DNA of 64,000 nucleotides from Setaria digitata (taxonomy: Eukaryota > Nematoda > Chromadorea > Rhabditida > Setariidae): assembly GCA_003640385.1 (NCBI GenBank), contig RCAB01000015.1:124001-188000 (forward strand), read 5' to 3'. Every line of letters starts with the position of its first letter. Position 1 is the stretch's first letter. A program made the position numbers and the translations under genes. Below, one piece after another: positions 47,501 through 62,062 of this stretch. The notes under the pieces are model-generated. The model had not been told where the DNA came from and made no database searches. It worked only from the letters and a program-made list of their open reading frames with translations.

Positions 47501-49326
47501 GTATCTAAGTTTGTGGCTTGGCCCCTTCTGATCTTTTAAATGTTCCTATTGACATCAGCTAAAGCACACAGATTCGCTTACCTTCCTTTATTTTCAAAGG
47601 CCAACAAGTAGTTTTCTTTTCCATTTACTAGAAGTACTGATTTAATTTAAAATTTTCAACTATTGAGACAGATGACATCTTTTTCAATAGTTCACGAGTT
47701 GTTTTAAACAACCATTTATAATACCACTTAGTAAGCGACAACAGAGCACAGTACTGTAGAGTAGAATGTTGTGACAAATTTGGTGACATATTTGCTTAAT
47801 GAGTGACAGATATTTGGAGGTATGGCGGCTTTACCAGAATGAATGGCCCATTTGCATTATTCAGTGGCAACCTTACAGCCAGTTCTCTTGTCGTATTGTC
47901 ATCAATAATTTGTGAAATGTATTGCATGCAAACTGAGTGAACTGCATGCATTTCACATGCAAATAAGGCTCGCTATTCTTTCTCTAAAATTATTTTTCAT
48001 CTCTTCCCTCCCCAGTATTTCTCTTTCTTCTTATTAACATTTTTTCCATTCTAAACATTGTTCGGGGTAGTGTATATTTAGTATACTAATGTTATCGTCT
48101 CATTCATTTACGCTCATTTGCGCCCATCACGTAAGTTACGTCTGGTATGTAGTTTAAAATTATTCCACGGCACTATTTTTGAGACCAGTGAATTCATTAA
48201 TCCGTGCATTCCGCAGTGTCGTCCATAAATTCACAATATTTCTATGAAAACAGTTAACGAATTCCTCTCAAAAATTAGCTTTCCTGCATGCTTTTTGTGT
48301 AATTTCCGGAAAAATCACATTGTGAATGGCTCGTTCATTTTGGTCATCTTACAGCTAAGAATTTGAGCCATAAGTGTAAAGGAGTCATAGAAAGTTCTTT
48401 ACAGACCTGGAAGGCTTTCGTTCCGGAATTTTTGATTGTTGTTTCTGCTATGAATTAATTAGTAACTTAGATCAACATTTTGTTAAAATTCTCATATTCG
48501 AAATTTTAAAAGCTAGGAATTTTTCGACGAGTGTTTGCATTCCACTTCCACTGCCGACTTTTAAACATTTCTAACATTCATACTTTGTTCCAGAAGTTCA
48601 GTTCTAAGTTGTAAGTGCGGAAAGAATTGATTAAAGTAAATTACCCTTTAGTAAAATTAACTTCAATAAATTTAAACCAAATTTAGTTTTATTTCTCGAC
48701 ATCTCAACCATTTCATTTAAAATTCTCAAACTAAACAATTAGAAATGAATCCATCAAAGAGCTCGATCATAAACACATAACTTGTTTAATTTTTAGTGCC
48801 ATTCCAGTCACTTTCATTCTACTCAACTAAAGCCATATGAGACATTTAGAGATGACAAAACATTTTTTCCGAGAAATCAATAATTTAAAGCTTTCAAAAT
48901 TTATTCTTGAAATTTTTGCTAAATTATTTATCTGAGATGAGAGATTCTTGCGGAACGAGTCATCATTTTTTCACTGAAATAAATTATAATGTGAAAATTG
49001 TGTACATTATTGTTGTGGGAAATGTGCTGCAAAATGAAATGTCCCAACCGACGTGATGCTTTTTGCCTCTTATGGTTAATTGGATTAATGAGTGTGGCAA
49101 TATTGCATATGACATTTCATTCACAGCCACAAAAGTCACTTCTTCCACTTTTCGCATGTCCTCTTTCCTCACATTTTTCTTTTTTTCTTCCTTCCGCGGC
49201 GAAACTGTTCTGATGTCAGGAAACAAAACTGTTGACACATATAATATTTTGAAAAAAGCTAGAGAGGTGACACCATCGAAGCGTCACGTCATTATTTAAA
49301 GATTCCAAGTAAAAGTCTTCAGCAAA
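44508..49326. other. Intergenic, no firmly supported gene
   Basis: AT-rich sequence between two plus-strand genes of unknown function. It contains an ATAATA-type trinucleotide repeat at 45417-45500. A possible two-exon 47-codon minus gene near 46815-46982 has good splice signals but no recognisable product. An ATG at 49019 (plus) opens a short frame with a basic start and one hydrophobic helix (FCLLWLIGLMSVAILHMTF), like a type II signal anchor, which could not be linked in phase to later exons. Confidence 0.45.
45417..45500 (+). repeat. Imperfect (ATA/TAA)n trinucleotide repeat
   Basis: About 28 units of AAT/ATA type with occasional G interruptions (AATGATAATAATAATAATGA). A plus-strand frame over it would encode an Ile run and a minus-strand frame a Leu run; both are by-products of the repeat. 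Confidence 0.9.
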
Positions 49327-52300
49327 ATGGGCCTTTCAGTTCGAGATGAAAGAGCCGAAAGACGGTTAGAAGTTGAACTCACTGTGCCATCCTTTTCATT
49401 CCGTCATAATTTTTCTTTGTACGTAATTTCAATTCTTTATTTTCCCTTTATTCATCTGAAAGTTAATTAATTTTCAGGATGCTATATCACGCAGTCTTCA
49501 CGAACTTGCATCGATAAGTATTAAAAACGACAACAGACAGGCTGGATTTCAAAGTCGGTTAGTTTCCATTTCACTCAGTGCCAAATCATATTTGCTGATT
49601 TCATGGAGAAAATAATTATATATCTTGGTGACCGTTGTCACTCTCAGCGACTGGGCAGTTTATGTCTCATAAGATGTTGGTGAGCAGTGAAATGTCCAAT
49701 TAACATTTTTGTGGAAACATTGTCTGGAGGACAGGATGTCCGAATGTAACCTCGAGAAAACTTGAAAGTAGAGATTACCCACCTGTATCTAATTCTTATT
49801 TGGTAGGAGATCTGATAGTACTAGCAGGAGAATAAACTGACAACAAGGAATAACTTAGTTGTCTTAGTTAGGCCATTTGTCAGTCACTTTTCTCTATGGT
49901 TTTAGGGCACTTTATCTAATTTGCGTTATCTTCTCCAGTTCTTATATTAGATACCGTCTATCATCCATTTATAGCTATTGCTGACTTGAAATGCTTTTAA
50001 GCCTCAAGGGATTGGACCAAAATTTGGAAGGCTCTTCGGTCAAAGATTTTTCAAATAAAATTCTTTGAAATGCTTAATAGACTGAAACTTGTGAATCCCT
50101 TCTATTTTCTACTTTTAACAAAGTGAAAACTTTAATTTTTTGAGAAATTCTTTCCTGGAGTTTCAAATCTGAAATTCTTAATTCTACCTTTTTTTCTCAA
50201 TTTCTTCAACTAATGAAGTATTTAATTTCCATCTGAACCGCTGCTATTTTCAACTTTAGCGCGAAAAACAATGAATTGTTCTATTCCCGAAAAAAAAAAA
50301 CAATCAAATTGTGTAGAAAATTTGATGTCGCACACTTGAAAAATTAATTTTTTGCTTTCTGCAACTACTTTCTTCTCCATTGTTCACCTATATACAAGAA
50401 AAGATTGGCAACTGAGTCTCAGTTAGTAAATGTTCAAAGGTACGAAATAAAGGAAGGGTCGGTGAGAAGTGGTAGGAAGTATCAGAAGGCCTGTTAATAC
50501 TGATTTACTCCGTGTTTTGTATAAGGCAGTTTCCTGAACCGGTATTATTCTCGAGCCAGAATATTCCATTCCGGGCTGTTAAGAATCTCGAAAAAGTCAT
50601 CTCACGTCATATTTGTTTACAAGTATTTTCACTGTTCACTGCTGGAACCTTTAAATAATAATTGCTTAATTTCGTGAAAATAGACAGATGATTTACTTAC
50701 ATGAGATTTATCACTGAACGTCACCCGGTTGAATTTCGAGGACATTTGCTCCGACTACTCTTTTTGCTCTTTAAATAAGAGGTTTTATTAAAATACGAAA
50801 TTAATTTCAACGACGAAAGTGAAGTAGGAATGATGAAGAATATTCTTGATGCTATTAATTAATTTAATTCAGAAGTTCCTTCTCACGGAAGAATACCATA
50901 CCTGCTACATGTACCTCTCAGTATGATATAGTAAGCTTTGTGCAATCACTGTCATCGAATGACGATCTACCTGGTATGTCCAAAACCAACCTTTTTGAAA
51001 TATATAAATTAAGAACAAGGTTAAATTTTCATGAGTAATTCGAAAGAACTGAAAATAATGTGAGGAATAAAGAGGTACCACAGGTTGTGTGGCACAGATT
51101 GCTGTTTAAATTTTCTGTGAAATGAAAGAATTTTCAGATCAAAAAAAGTTGAACGTCTAATTGTTTGCTTATGTAGCGCTTAATGAGACTTTAAAACATC
51201 ACTATTTTAACTTATTTGAATTAGGCTTAAATTGAATCAGCGTCTTAGAAATTAGGTGATTGAAAACCTTTCAGATTCCTTTACAATTAAAAATTCTTGA
51301 AAAGGAAAGTTAAAAGAAATACTGAAATTTGGGACAAAAATGAAGACTCCGATAAATTGGAAAAAAAAATTCCAGAAAAACATTTCACTACAAAAAATAA
51401 ATAAATAAGAATTTTAGTAATACATATAAAAAGAAAAAAGAATTTGGGAAATATTATGAAAAAGCATAATGATGGTTGCAGAGTGTCAAACGTCATTGCG
51501 CCGCAAACGTTTCACTCGTCGCCAACGGCGTTATTTAGCAGGTGGAATTTTTGGAGAGCGTACGTCGTCGAGATCAACTTCAGCGTTAAATAAAGTGCTT
51601 AGGTCAGGTTCTACAACGAGTAGCAGTGATAGCGGCAACGCTAGAGAACAAAGGAAGCGATCGGTGAGTGTTATCAAAGTGTTAATAATGATTCTACAAC
51701 AATCAAGATAAAGTAAGTAAATTTTGCAAAATATTTGCAAAAATATACATATATTCCGCAAAATATCACATTATTACAGGAAATGTTTTCAGTTGATTGG
51801 AACTGATTTTTAAAAAGTGTTTAGGCAGAAATTAAAACTCTTTTGTGCACATCCAAAAAATTCGCCTTTCTGTTCCTATCTGTTTTTTGTAATCTCGCCC
51901 GATACGTGAAAATTAAGCGCAAGTGATGTTTAGAATACTTCTGAGAGGTATCTTTTCACAAAAGTTATGAATAAATAATATGTAAAAAACAAAGGAAATA
52001 TCTATTACATCAGAATTTCCGGCAAAAATTAGCAGAACGGTTTTCTCTATTCATTTTTGCCGTTTTACTTTTTTCTTTTCTATTGCATGAAGTTTCTTTG
52101 TACATTAACGAATACACTAGTTGAGGTAAGAGTATTCTCTTTGACTACCTAAGGTTTATCTTCACTGACATTGTAATAACAATTATCAGTTATCAGGTGA
52201 TGTGGGAGTCAAGAGAAGAAGTTTCATCGGTTAATAAACATAGATATTTTGAGTAGAGGAGTAAATATTTTGGAAATTGCATCATATCATTTGACAGACT

Positions 52301-55300
52301 CAATTAACGACTCCGAGAAGGAAAAGTCAATCATCAAGAAGAGTGCGCGGAACGACACCAACCCCAGCATCGGCAGAAGCAGCGTTTCTGTCACTGAGGC
52401 GAAGTTATGTTAATTCCAGTTTGGTAACTCGATCGACAACAGAAATTTGCTCGGAATCAACCTCGATACGTCCACTGGCATCTATCGAACTGCCTGATTC
52501 CTTCCAGAAGTTCAAAGGTTCGTTCCTTCAAGGAATGACTTCTTTCTGAATACATTATCACACCAGTTCACAAATATTCACTGTTTATCTAATCCACTGC
52601 TTATTAAGTACTGGATCTAAAATCGAATTAGAGCGTAAATAATGAATCGGATGTTGCGATGAATAATGATGATGTAATAGCGGGAGATATCATATTTACC
52701 ATAATTATAATAATTAATATGGAATTCAAGGACCAGCAGCTCGGAAAGCTCATCGGCGTACACTTCGATATAAATTAAATTCAGTTGCCAATAATCAATA
52801 CGAAACTAAAACAGGATCGCAAATAGGGTAAGTGTAACAGCACTGTAGCTTAAAAGGCATGTAGGCCTAATTTAGATTCCGAAAATTCCTGAAATTCCAC
52901 TCTTACTCTTAATCATCATACTAATTGATCATATCCAGATTGAACGTTCATGCTGCTAATGCTCAATTCAATGAAGATACACTTGTCCGGCGTTCCGTAT
53001 CTTTCCGCGAACTAAATGGAAGGATGATCGATTTTACTAATCAAGATTCTGTTACCAGGTTATTTCTTGTCACAAACATTAAACAGTCCGTTCACTTATC
53101 ATCAAGTAAAAGTGTATATTTTACGAATAAGTTAGCATGACAGTAGGAAAATATTTGATTATTAATTTAAAGTGTTTGTTGGTTCGACGCATACATCAGT
53201 TTCTCTTATGTGTCCTCTAGAAATGTTTTAAATCAGCCTGTTACTGATTGTTAGCATTTAGTGCTTCATTTTGATTTGTCTAAATTTATGCAGTTGTCCG
53301 GGTATATCCTAAATTTAGCAGTGATAATTAATTGAGACTTTTTACAAATAGTTCAGCAACATGAATTAAGTAACTTTTGAGATGTGATTGTAATTTAATA
53401 GAAATAGCAAACTTCAAAAAATTTTTTTGTTCAAGAATTCATTTTTTTGTGTTGATGGCAGACAGACTGTTGCAACATCTGTTCAGTGTGAGAGTTACTT
53501 CGAATTTTATTTTCATTTTCTTTTGCTTTTTCCTTCTAAGTTTGATTGAACTTGGAGAGAAGTGATTGTTGATTAAAGCCTAGCTTAATTTTACCTGTTG
53601 ACCAAACCTAGCCATTATTTTCGTAGTGTACAATGAATTGAATATTTTTTCCAGATGGACATCGCAGATTCTCGCTGAAATAGACTCATTACCATCAAGC
53701 AGTTTTGATTTAACTGGACAGTCAACGCTTCAGCTACCAGCTATTATCAATACTACTGCTTTTGGCACTAGTGATACCATTACTGATAAAGATTTAGTTA
53801 ATTTCAAAGAGAGAGAAGATGATTCCACGATGGTATATTCTTGTAATAATTGAACAGCCAATTAATCTCAGTGATGCTATGTTTTTTTTTGCACCAGTAA
53901 ATTATAATATGTAGGTAATAAGACTCTTAATAGATGTTTTTGTGGGAATTAGATCATGTTAGTTGAACTTTTCATAATCTTCTGGACTTGTTTGCTGCGT
54001 GGAAAACGAGTTGTCCTCTTCATTCACCTTTTATTTTCTTTAATTCATCCTGAAATTATATTTTCAGGGAGGTACACAAAACCAGTTGCATTCTCCGTCT
54101 TCAAATATTTCATTCGAAATAGGTGAAATGAATTCAACAGCATCAGCATCAACACCATCAAATAATGTCAGCGAACCAGGCTCACTTTTATCAGTTGACC
54201 ATAAGACGCAGAAGACTGCATCAAAATCCAGTTCCATCCGTTTTATGAAGTTCCAGAAAAGGAATTCTTGCAGAAAAGTATCGTTTTGTCTTCATTACAT
54301 CAATCAGTGAATAAATTTTTCTTCATCAAGTTATGAATGAATGGAATTGAGTTCAAATTTCTGAGATTTCTATTGCACCAAACTTTCACTTCTGCCACAG
54401 CAAAAATTCTTCCTTGCTTTGTGACTGGAAATTTAAACAAATATTATTTTTTTTTTTTTGTAAAAATATACTTGCGAAAGAATTTGTTTATAGTCAGTCG
54501 TATAAATAGACTTTTGCTGCAGAAGAGTAGTTGAAGAAGAACTTTTTGATTAGAAACAGAGAGACTTTTTTGCAGCTTCGCAGGAAATGTCATTTGTTTC
54601 CTTTATCTCCCCCATCATCTCAATACTTTCAAAAAACCTTCAGCATTCTTTTAATTCACAGAATAAAAAGAAGGGAACAGATTGGGCTAGAAAAGGATAT
54701 AAAGTCGAAAATAGGCAACTTGAAAGCTATAGGTGGGAAATGGTAATTCGTGGTCTTTGTCTAATCGCAGATGTTGATAAATGGAAAGTGATTTTGTTCT
54801 TAAGTTCTCACCAGTGAATTTTATGCGAAAGAGAGCTAAGGTTCCATGCGGTCATTTCTTTCCTTTGTTAACGATAATTCACCATATCAATTATCATTAC
54901 AGTATAAACATCTCTTCATTTAAGGAAAATTTTTCCAAGGATAGTTGAATTTTAAAAGGATAAGACAAAAATGAAAGCGAATTTAAACTGAAAATTGAAT
55001 TAATGTACCCTGTTTTCCATCTCCGAAACGATAGTTTTCCTGGTTTGAGTTGTTTAATTTTAGGATATTTGGCATCAGTCGATGGATGTTTCTGAAGTTT
55101 CCTGCACATCAAATATAGTCCTAACAGCACGGCCATCGCATCGCTCCAAACAGTCGGCTCATGCAGTCGTTATCAGCTTACCAAAAGATCCCAAAATATC
55201 AGAGAAACTCCATTCTTTATCACCGAAATCAGCCCTCAGTAGCTATAGTCCAAATTTGGAAAGTCACATCCATCCCAAGATTGAAAGTAACAGCAATGAA

Positions 55301-56153
55301 TCATCACGTTTATGGCGTTTTCTGTCGCGGAAAAAATATTCATCTTTCAAGAAATACCTAAAATTCCAGCAGAAGAGTGTTCCATTAATCACAGTGGCCC
55401 CTGATACAAAAGTTTCGGGATCCAACGAGGCGACTTTGCTGGCACTCATAAATGACAAAAATCATCCTTCTGAATATAATTCCGGACCGAAGTGCAGGAT
55501 TAATAAAGTGGAATCAGATTATAGCTTACCGGTATCCAAAACTAATTTGTCGTTTGAATCACAGCGGCGTTTTTCACAGATGCCGAATCCAGATTATCAG
55601 CAATTCAACTATGCCGTCACAAAAGAAATGGAGCGTAAGAGGAATCTTATTGGCACTGGTGTAAGAATAATTTTAGCTTATTTATGCCAAAGCTAGCAGA
55701 AACGTTAGAATGAGACGAAAGCACTAATTTAGAGTAAGGTAGGAATCTGATCTGAATTGACTGATATCTCCGTTTTGTATTGCTTTAGTCACAAATTACC
55801 CAGGCATAGTTGAAGTTCGGTAATTGTCAAAGATGCGAATTAAAGGTTGCAGTGCTAAAGTACTGCAAAATTGATATGTTGATCAATGTAGTCAATCACT
55901 GCTTATCGATTATTTGTTGACGGGAATTCATTTCCACGATTTTTTCGCTTTTCCGTACGCTATGGCTTTACTTTCGGGGGTTTAGGGCAATGGCAGTAGT
56001 CGTTCATGTTTCTCGATGGAAAGTATTGATGTGATGAATGAGGAGAAACTGAAATTTGTAGACGAAAAAAGACAGATTGAACCGGTTGATCAGACGGCTT
56101 CTCCACTTACGGTTTGGAAGCGAAGGGTTAGTTTTGCTTTGTTTTTAAAATAA
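49327..56153 (+). CDS. Large Ser-rich, probably disordered protein, 12 exons
   Basis: I do not recognise the family. Exons 49327-49422, 49478-49557, 50530-50622, 50873-50973, 51482-51663, 52298-52517, 52731-52827, 52939-53058, 53655-53832, 54068-54277, 55064-55660 and 55986-56126 keep one frame for 705 codons. After the last donor-like GTTAGT the frame reads on to TAA at 56151, so the gene either ends there (713 aa) or splices onward. The start ATG opens MGLSVRDERAERRLEVEL. A more ordered N-terminal part follows (YDAISRSLHELASISIKND, RFLNRYYSRARIFHSGLLRI). The rest is Ser/Thr/Asn-rich with many basic phosphorylation-like motifs (REQRKRS, TPRRKSQSSRR, VRRSVSF, KFQKRNSCRKVSF) and an LWRFLSRKKYSSFKKYLKF basic/aromatic stretch. 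There are no membrane helices or zinc sites. Composition suggests a phosphorylated cytoplasmic or membrane-associated scaffold; that is inference. An additional upstream exon is possible. Confidence 0.72.
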
Positions 56154-59100
56154 CAGACATTTTTCCGAACTTTGGGGAATGTTCAAGTATGGAAGAAGAA
56201 TGTATGAATCACTCACTTTATCTAACACATGCTTATTCAATTCATTTCTGATACCTGAACTTAGTGCTTCCCAAAGTGAAGTAATAATTAATTGTTATGC
56301 TCAGCTTTTCTTACTATCGCTTAGTCCTCGTAAATATTTTCGGACAAAAAAGGTTTTCCACTTTGAATTTGGTCCTTTCATTTCCTTTTCAAAGCTATTT
56401 TTTCAAGCACAGGGATCTATTTATACCATTTTATTCTCAGGAACTGCGGCCAAATATCAATTTATTGCAAATTTCTAAGTTCCAATCCAAATTTCCAAAC
56501 TACAATATCCAAATATTGTACTAGTTTTAACTTAGTTTCGAATGAAATTCCCTCGAGGAAGGACTTGGTCTTTGATTTAAAAATGTGTAGTTCGTATGAC
56601 ACTTTAAAATTAACCTTGAAGAGTGGTAGAGAGAAACTGTTGAGGCGAAACAGGCAATAGGAAAGAAGGAAGGATAAACAGAAGAAAAAGAAATTAGCGA
56701 AATAATTTTCGCTATTGTTTAATGTGAAGAATATGCCGTAACATTTAATTTCTCATCAATTCATTCACCTTCCGAGCATTCATGTTTCGCCACTTTTGGA
56801 AATAGTTCGAAATTTGCAATTGATTTTCAAACAGCAAACATTGTCAGAAGTTTTGCAAATTCGGTAGCATTATTAAAAGTATAATTAAAAGTAAGAGTAA
56901 TTGAGCTCATGATGAGTACTTTGTTCAAGCTTCTTCATTCTTCTTTAGCAGATTCTGTGAGGTATGGGTCACTTCTTCAAGTTATTAGGAAAGGTCATTC
57001 TCAGAAGAGCGGTAAACTTCAAAGGTGACTTGTTGATGATGCACTTTGTTACCCTCAGTAATTTATTCCAACACTTCTTGCTCTTTTTTTCTTGCTTTTA
57101 TTGAAGGAGTTAGAGGTTACCACTGATATATCAGTTGTCATTATCAACTAATCATCTTTACGGCAACCTCTAACAGAGTTTCAGCTTTGCTTTACTAAGT
57201 ACTGGTTCTTATTTCGGTATAAAAGTAATTCATTAAATTACACCATTGTCCCATTCTGTTCCCAATCTTCTTTTTTTGTCCTTGACCACATTGAAGAGGT
57301 GACAGAAATGAGTTCTAATTACAGGGAGAGTGGGTTGAAACATTTCGGAATAGGTTGATACGGTCATTAATCGGGAGTAGTGGGTAAACTAAACTGAGAC
57401 AACTCACTCACCTTTATCACCTTCCCCTATCGACCCGCAGGTAATATGTACTTGTCCAAAAAGAGCATTAGTTAACGAAAGATTTTCTTTGAGACACTGA
57501 GGATACTTGACTCTCTCAGTCTGTTATCAGTGCATAAAATAAATTTCGTGAGTCGTAGAAATCATTTTGTAAGCAGATTTTATAGACTATATTTCAGTAT
57601 AGTCTAAGCAGACCAAAGCCTTGCAAAAGCTTGATCACAAATAAAAATAAAGTACTGAGGAAAATGGTGAGATGCATTAGAGTAATTGAAATGTGGTAAG
57701 ATGACAGTGCAAATTTTGTTATTGTAAGAAAAAGGGAGAAAATAATTTATGGCAGAAATGAGACAGTTTTAACTTTCAATAATAATGATATTTTGCTGGT
57801 ATTTTACCAAATCTTACCGTTTCCAAGTTACTTTTCTCTTCATTGTCGCCTAAAGGAAAACAGTAATGTCGTACTCTTAATAATATGTCTGTAGTCTTGC
57901 TGTAACTTGTAAGCTTCTCTTTTTTGTCAAAATTAATTAGTGAATTTAAGTTAGTACCTAAAAGAGTGTGATATTATACTGACATGATAGACTTCTGGAA
58001 AAACTAGCCCAGAAACGAACAAGAAAGTGAAGTTTACGTTTGTGCAATATTCATATTGAATTTCATTTTGTCTAAGAAAAAAGAATGGTCTTTAATCTGT
58101 TGGAAGAATTCATCGGTGGTATTTCGATAGTTCTGTTACAACATCTGGTTCGGTTTCTTGGGTGCGATTTAAAATTCTTACACAGTAAGAGGAATTTTGA
58201 TTTCAGTAGGAGTTTTGGTTCTTCATTTGAGTAATTCCTAGACAGTAAGGAAACAGCTGTTTAACTGGATCCTATTTCTAACTATCACTAGAAAATTTTA
58301 ACTTTCTTTGGTTTCGATTAGTACACTCAGTTCTGTCATTTTCAACTTTTCAGTTATTTCTGTCCTAAGTTATGTTAACTACGGTCGAAATTTCAGAGAA
58401 TTAAATGTGAGGTCAAAATTGAGATACAAATTTATAGCGAGCAGAAAAAGCTTTACATCAGTCCATCCTAGCAAGCTGAACTCTACTCAATTTCAAGGAA
58501 ACATGATTATTTTTCCAGTGAGATACTACCTGTTTGCATTTTTTAAACTTTGTGTACATTTCGACGTGTTTGACATCAAAACGTTTCTAGTGCACAATTT
58601 TAGGATGGATTACTGTCACGGGGTGGAAGTTACTGGAATTCTTTTCCCGGTAGAACAAACAAAATCTTTTTATAGTTGCTGTGAATCCAGATACTCGCCG
58701 TTTCCTTACATCCTTAGCTTGTCACGAACAGTTATGCTTAACTCTTTACTTTTGCATCCACAAAGCATATTTGAAGACAACGGGTGAAATGTCGTCTTTT
58801 CAGCGCTTTGTTACTTCGTTATATTCTACAGCAAGGAATTGAGCAGTGCTTCTGAGGTCGAGCTAGATAGGTCAAACTTCTGCTAATAGCGGTACTGAGT
58901 TGCACATAGATGGCGTAGGTTACTAAACTTGCTAAGAATAACCGGTGAGACCTAGGGAATGAACAGTATTGATGGATCTTGATTGCTGGACGGTCAGGAA
59001 CTGTGATGCAAGTAACATGACTGCTTGCAGTGGAATTGCAGTAGTGCATGCATCATCGTAAGCAAAGATAAATCAATCTGCAAACATTCCTCAGTTTATG

Positions 59101-62062
59101 AGCAGTCGCCGGATAGTTTAGAAATGTCAGTTTTGCTGGAGTAACTGATGCCTCTAACCCACCATGAGAAGTACGGAGAAAGCATTCAATTCTTGCATAG
59201 CTGCGAATTCATCTGCGAAATGAGTCCAGCCTGATTGATATCACATTCATTTCAGAAATTTGATATAGTTCAGCTTCAGATGCACCAATCTTCACCCGAG
59301 AGGCTTTTCGCGTAAAGACTTCTCTGGACTCGGTCGTTGTTATTTCTTCCTCGCATAATTAATATTGGTCAAAATTTGAAGAAGAATAGTTCTTCATTCT
59401 TCAGATATAGCATATATCATATTTGAGAAAGTGGTTAATTAGATACTTTGGTTTTACATACGATATTTTAGAAATTTCTCCAGCCCTACTACTAATTCAT
59501 AGCTTTAGAGTTACTCTTGCTATTCTTGCCTAGTATCGAAATAAGTCTCTAGACAGTCGAAGCACTTAATGATTGTCATACACAAGTGTTTTTAGCAGCA
59601 GAGAATTTTATATTACTTTCAGAACTGTAAAAATTCAATTCCTTTTGTAATTTGACTACTTCTTTCAGTTCACTACGGTTTAATTCCTTGTCAGATGGTG
59701 CTGTAGGAAGTTGTAGACAGTAATCACTGAGATCGGATCTGTTCTTTTCCAGCAAGCTTTAGTGAGTTTTTGTGTATTTCAGTTTACTGAGAGTTTTGAA
59801 ATTTTGTTTAACATTGTTTTGGTTGTTTTTGATGGCAGTTAGATGTCATTTTGACATTTGCGGTTGTCATATTTCAACTATAAAAAAAAATTTATACTAT
59901 CATATATGCCACTGCTTTTCCCCCTCTTTCCATCATTCTGTAATCACTCCCTTTGGGAATTTTCCATGTCACGTCTATTTCAGGTCGACTAAGTTTCACA
60001 TCTTTCCAGATCTTACTAACACTTTTCCGGTTTCTCTCACTACTGAATGTCATCTGTAACATGACTATTTCTCCTTACTCTGTGCTTTCTCCTGCTGATA
60101 AATTCAGTTTTGCTCAAAACGGAATTCAAAGTAAAATATGAAAGATAGCAGTGGTTATAACTCCTCTTCAAATAAATTATGGTATAACGAAATGCAAAAC
60201 TTCTACACCTGATAACTCATCATGCTGCATTTAAATCGTAAGCAATGTCCGATTACCCTGTCTTTGACCTACTCAAACCGGATTTGAGTTGGGTGAAACA
60301 AACTGAACTTAAACGTTTAAGATAGAATCAGGTGAATATACCTCTCGTCTCATCTAACTTCTTATCAATCCATTGATTAAAAGGGTATGGTTTCCGTGTG
60401 AAGAAAGTCATTCGACCCACTACTCAGAATATTTGTTAGATTGTTTTAGCGACTGTGCCTAATCCAATTTTATTTCGAAATGTCGCAGTTGCTGTCAATG
60501 ATTTACTACAAACATTGCTGAGTAAAGAGGAAGAGTTTACATACAATGAAAATTGATTGTCACAGTTGTGAAAAGGGAACAAGTCTTTGTTTCCTTTTCA
60601 TATTCCGTCTAACAATTCATCGATTCAAAAATAATGAATCAGCGACTGGAACTTTGTTGAATCTTTCTATCAAACTTTCTACTCTGTTCAACATTATTAT
60701 CAGACTGCTGTCAGTTTGGTTAAGGTTTAATGATTTATACAGTCTCTCAGTCGCATTCAGAAGCGATAAAATCATTTTATCACTACCGTCCGTGGCTTCT
60801 GATTTTCAGTCGAGGAAAACTTCCTATCTGTCGTAATCATTCACACAGCTTATCCTTCTCATCCTTCCTTTTTTCTTTTTTCTTTTTTCTTGGATGGAAT
60901 AATGTCAAACAAAACTGTATTAAATTAGTTGGAGATGTGGTGACAGGACCTATAAGTAGGTCGAGAAAGGTAACCTGGATAGTAATTGTCGTGTAATTTT
61001 GTACATTTCACAGTTTTCATTTTCATGTTTTCATTCCATTACCTTTATAAATTCCTTAATTTTCCTTTATTTCAGCAGCTCCTGTGTTGTTGTTTATTGC
61101 TTGGGAAAGAAAAAAACTTGTTTTATTTAATTTTAGTTGAAAATAAATTTTTCCGGATAGTGTATTGACTGTTGTAGTTGTTGGTATGCTTGGAAAGTAA
61201 GAAATAATGAAGATTTTTATAAAATGAATCAGTTTGTGAGGAAATAAAAGAAGCAGTAGCTTTGGAATGATGCCGGAAGTCAATTGAGTTGTTGCAGTTT
61301 CTGTCCATTCTGAAATTCATTAGCGGAAGTCTTGACTGAACTGTAAAATCATTTTTTCGAGAAACGTTTCGATTCTTACGGTCGAAAGCAACCATTACCA
61401 CTCGATTGACTAGTTTGAAATTTTTAATTTTGGGAAGCAAACAATCTCGGAACCACAATGTGGTCTTAAGAAAAAAAGACGAAAAAAAATCAAGGGGAGA
61501 AAAAGAACTCTTAGAATCGGTTAGGGTTGAATAAGTTGTAATGACTGCTACGCTAATGAAGGGGTATGTGGCATCATGTTAATTATGATACGAAGTAATT
61601 AACATAAGGCTTCATTTTACTTTTCGAAAAGACTATCAAAGCTTGCTACTTATAAGAGTCAAAGGCAGTCAGCACGGATTCAGTTCGCTATTCTTACTTA
61701 TAATTAAAAGGACTCAGTCCATCACTTATCTATGAACTTCATTCTTTTAAAATTCCATCTACAGTTTATCCTTCTTCATTACTTCTCTTTGGCATGTTGA
61801 AGAAAAGATATTGATGTGCTGATCATTTGAGTTCATTTTCGATTAGGCAGAAATCTGTTTGGAGTAATTCAGGATTATCTCATTTATTATAGGTAAGAAT
61901 TAAATCACAGAACAAAAGGAAGGGTGACATCCTTCCCACTCATAAAGACGTACTCATAAAAAGTAGTTTCACTGAAGGAAGCAAAGCTCTCGAATTTTCT
62001 TCCCAGAGTGATTCTTTTTTTCCGCTCGGAAATATGCGACTTGCGGAATCTCGAAAACGAAG
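56154..62062. other. Gene-poor stretch or long intron
   Basis: AT-rich sequence. The longest frame (plus, 58308-58787, 159 codons) begins without ATG and is rich in Phe, Ser and Tyr without motifs; I treat it as chance. If the candidate exon at 62063 belongs to the Ser-rich gene, this whole stretch would be one long intron. Confidence 0.45.

Noticed and set aside
49019..49213. Type II signal-anchor-like frame (FCLLWLIGLMSVAILHMTF)
   Set aside because: No phase-compatible splice links it to the Ser-rich exons or to the frame at 49222-49267, so it is not called as a gene.
58308..58787. 159-codon plus-strand open frame
   Set aside because: It starts without ATG, has no splice partners or motif, and its composition matches chance translation of AT-rich DNA. 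It is kept out as a gene despite its length.
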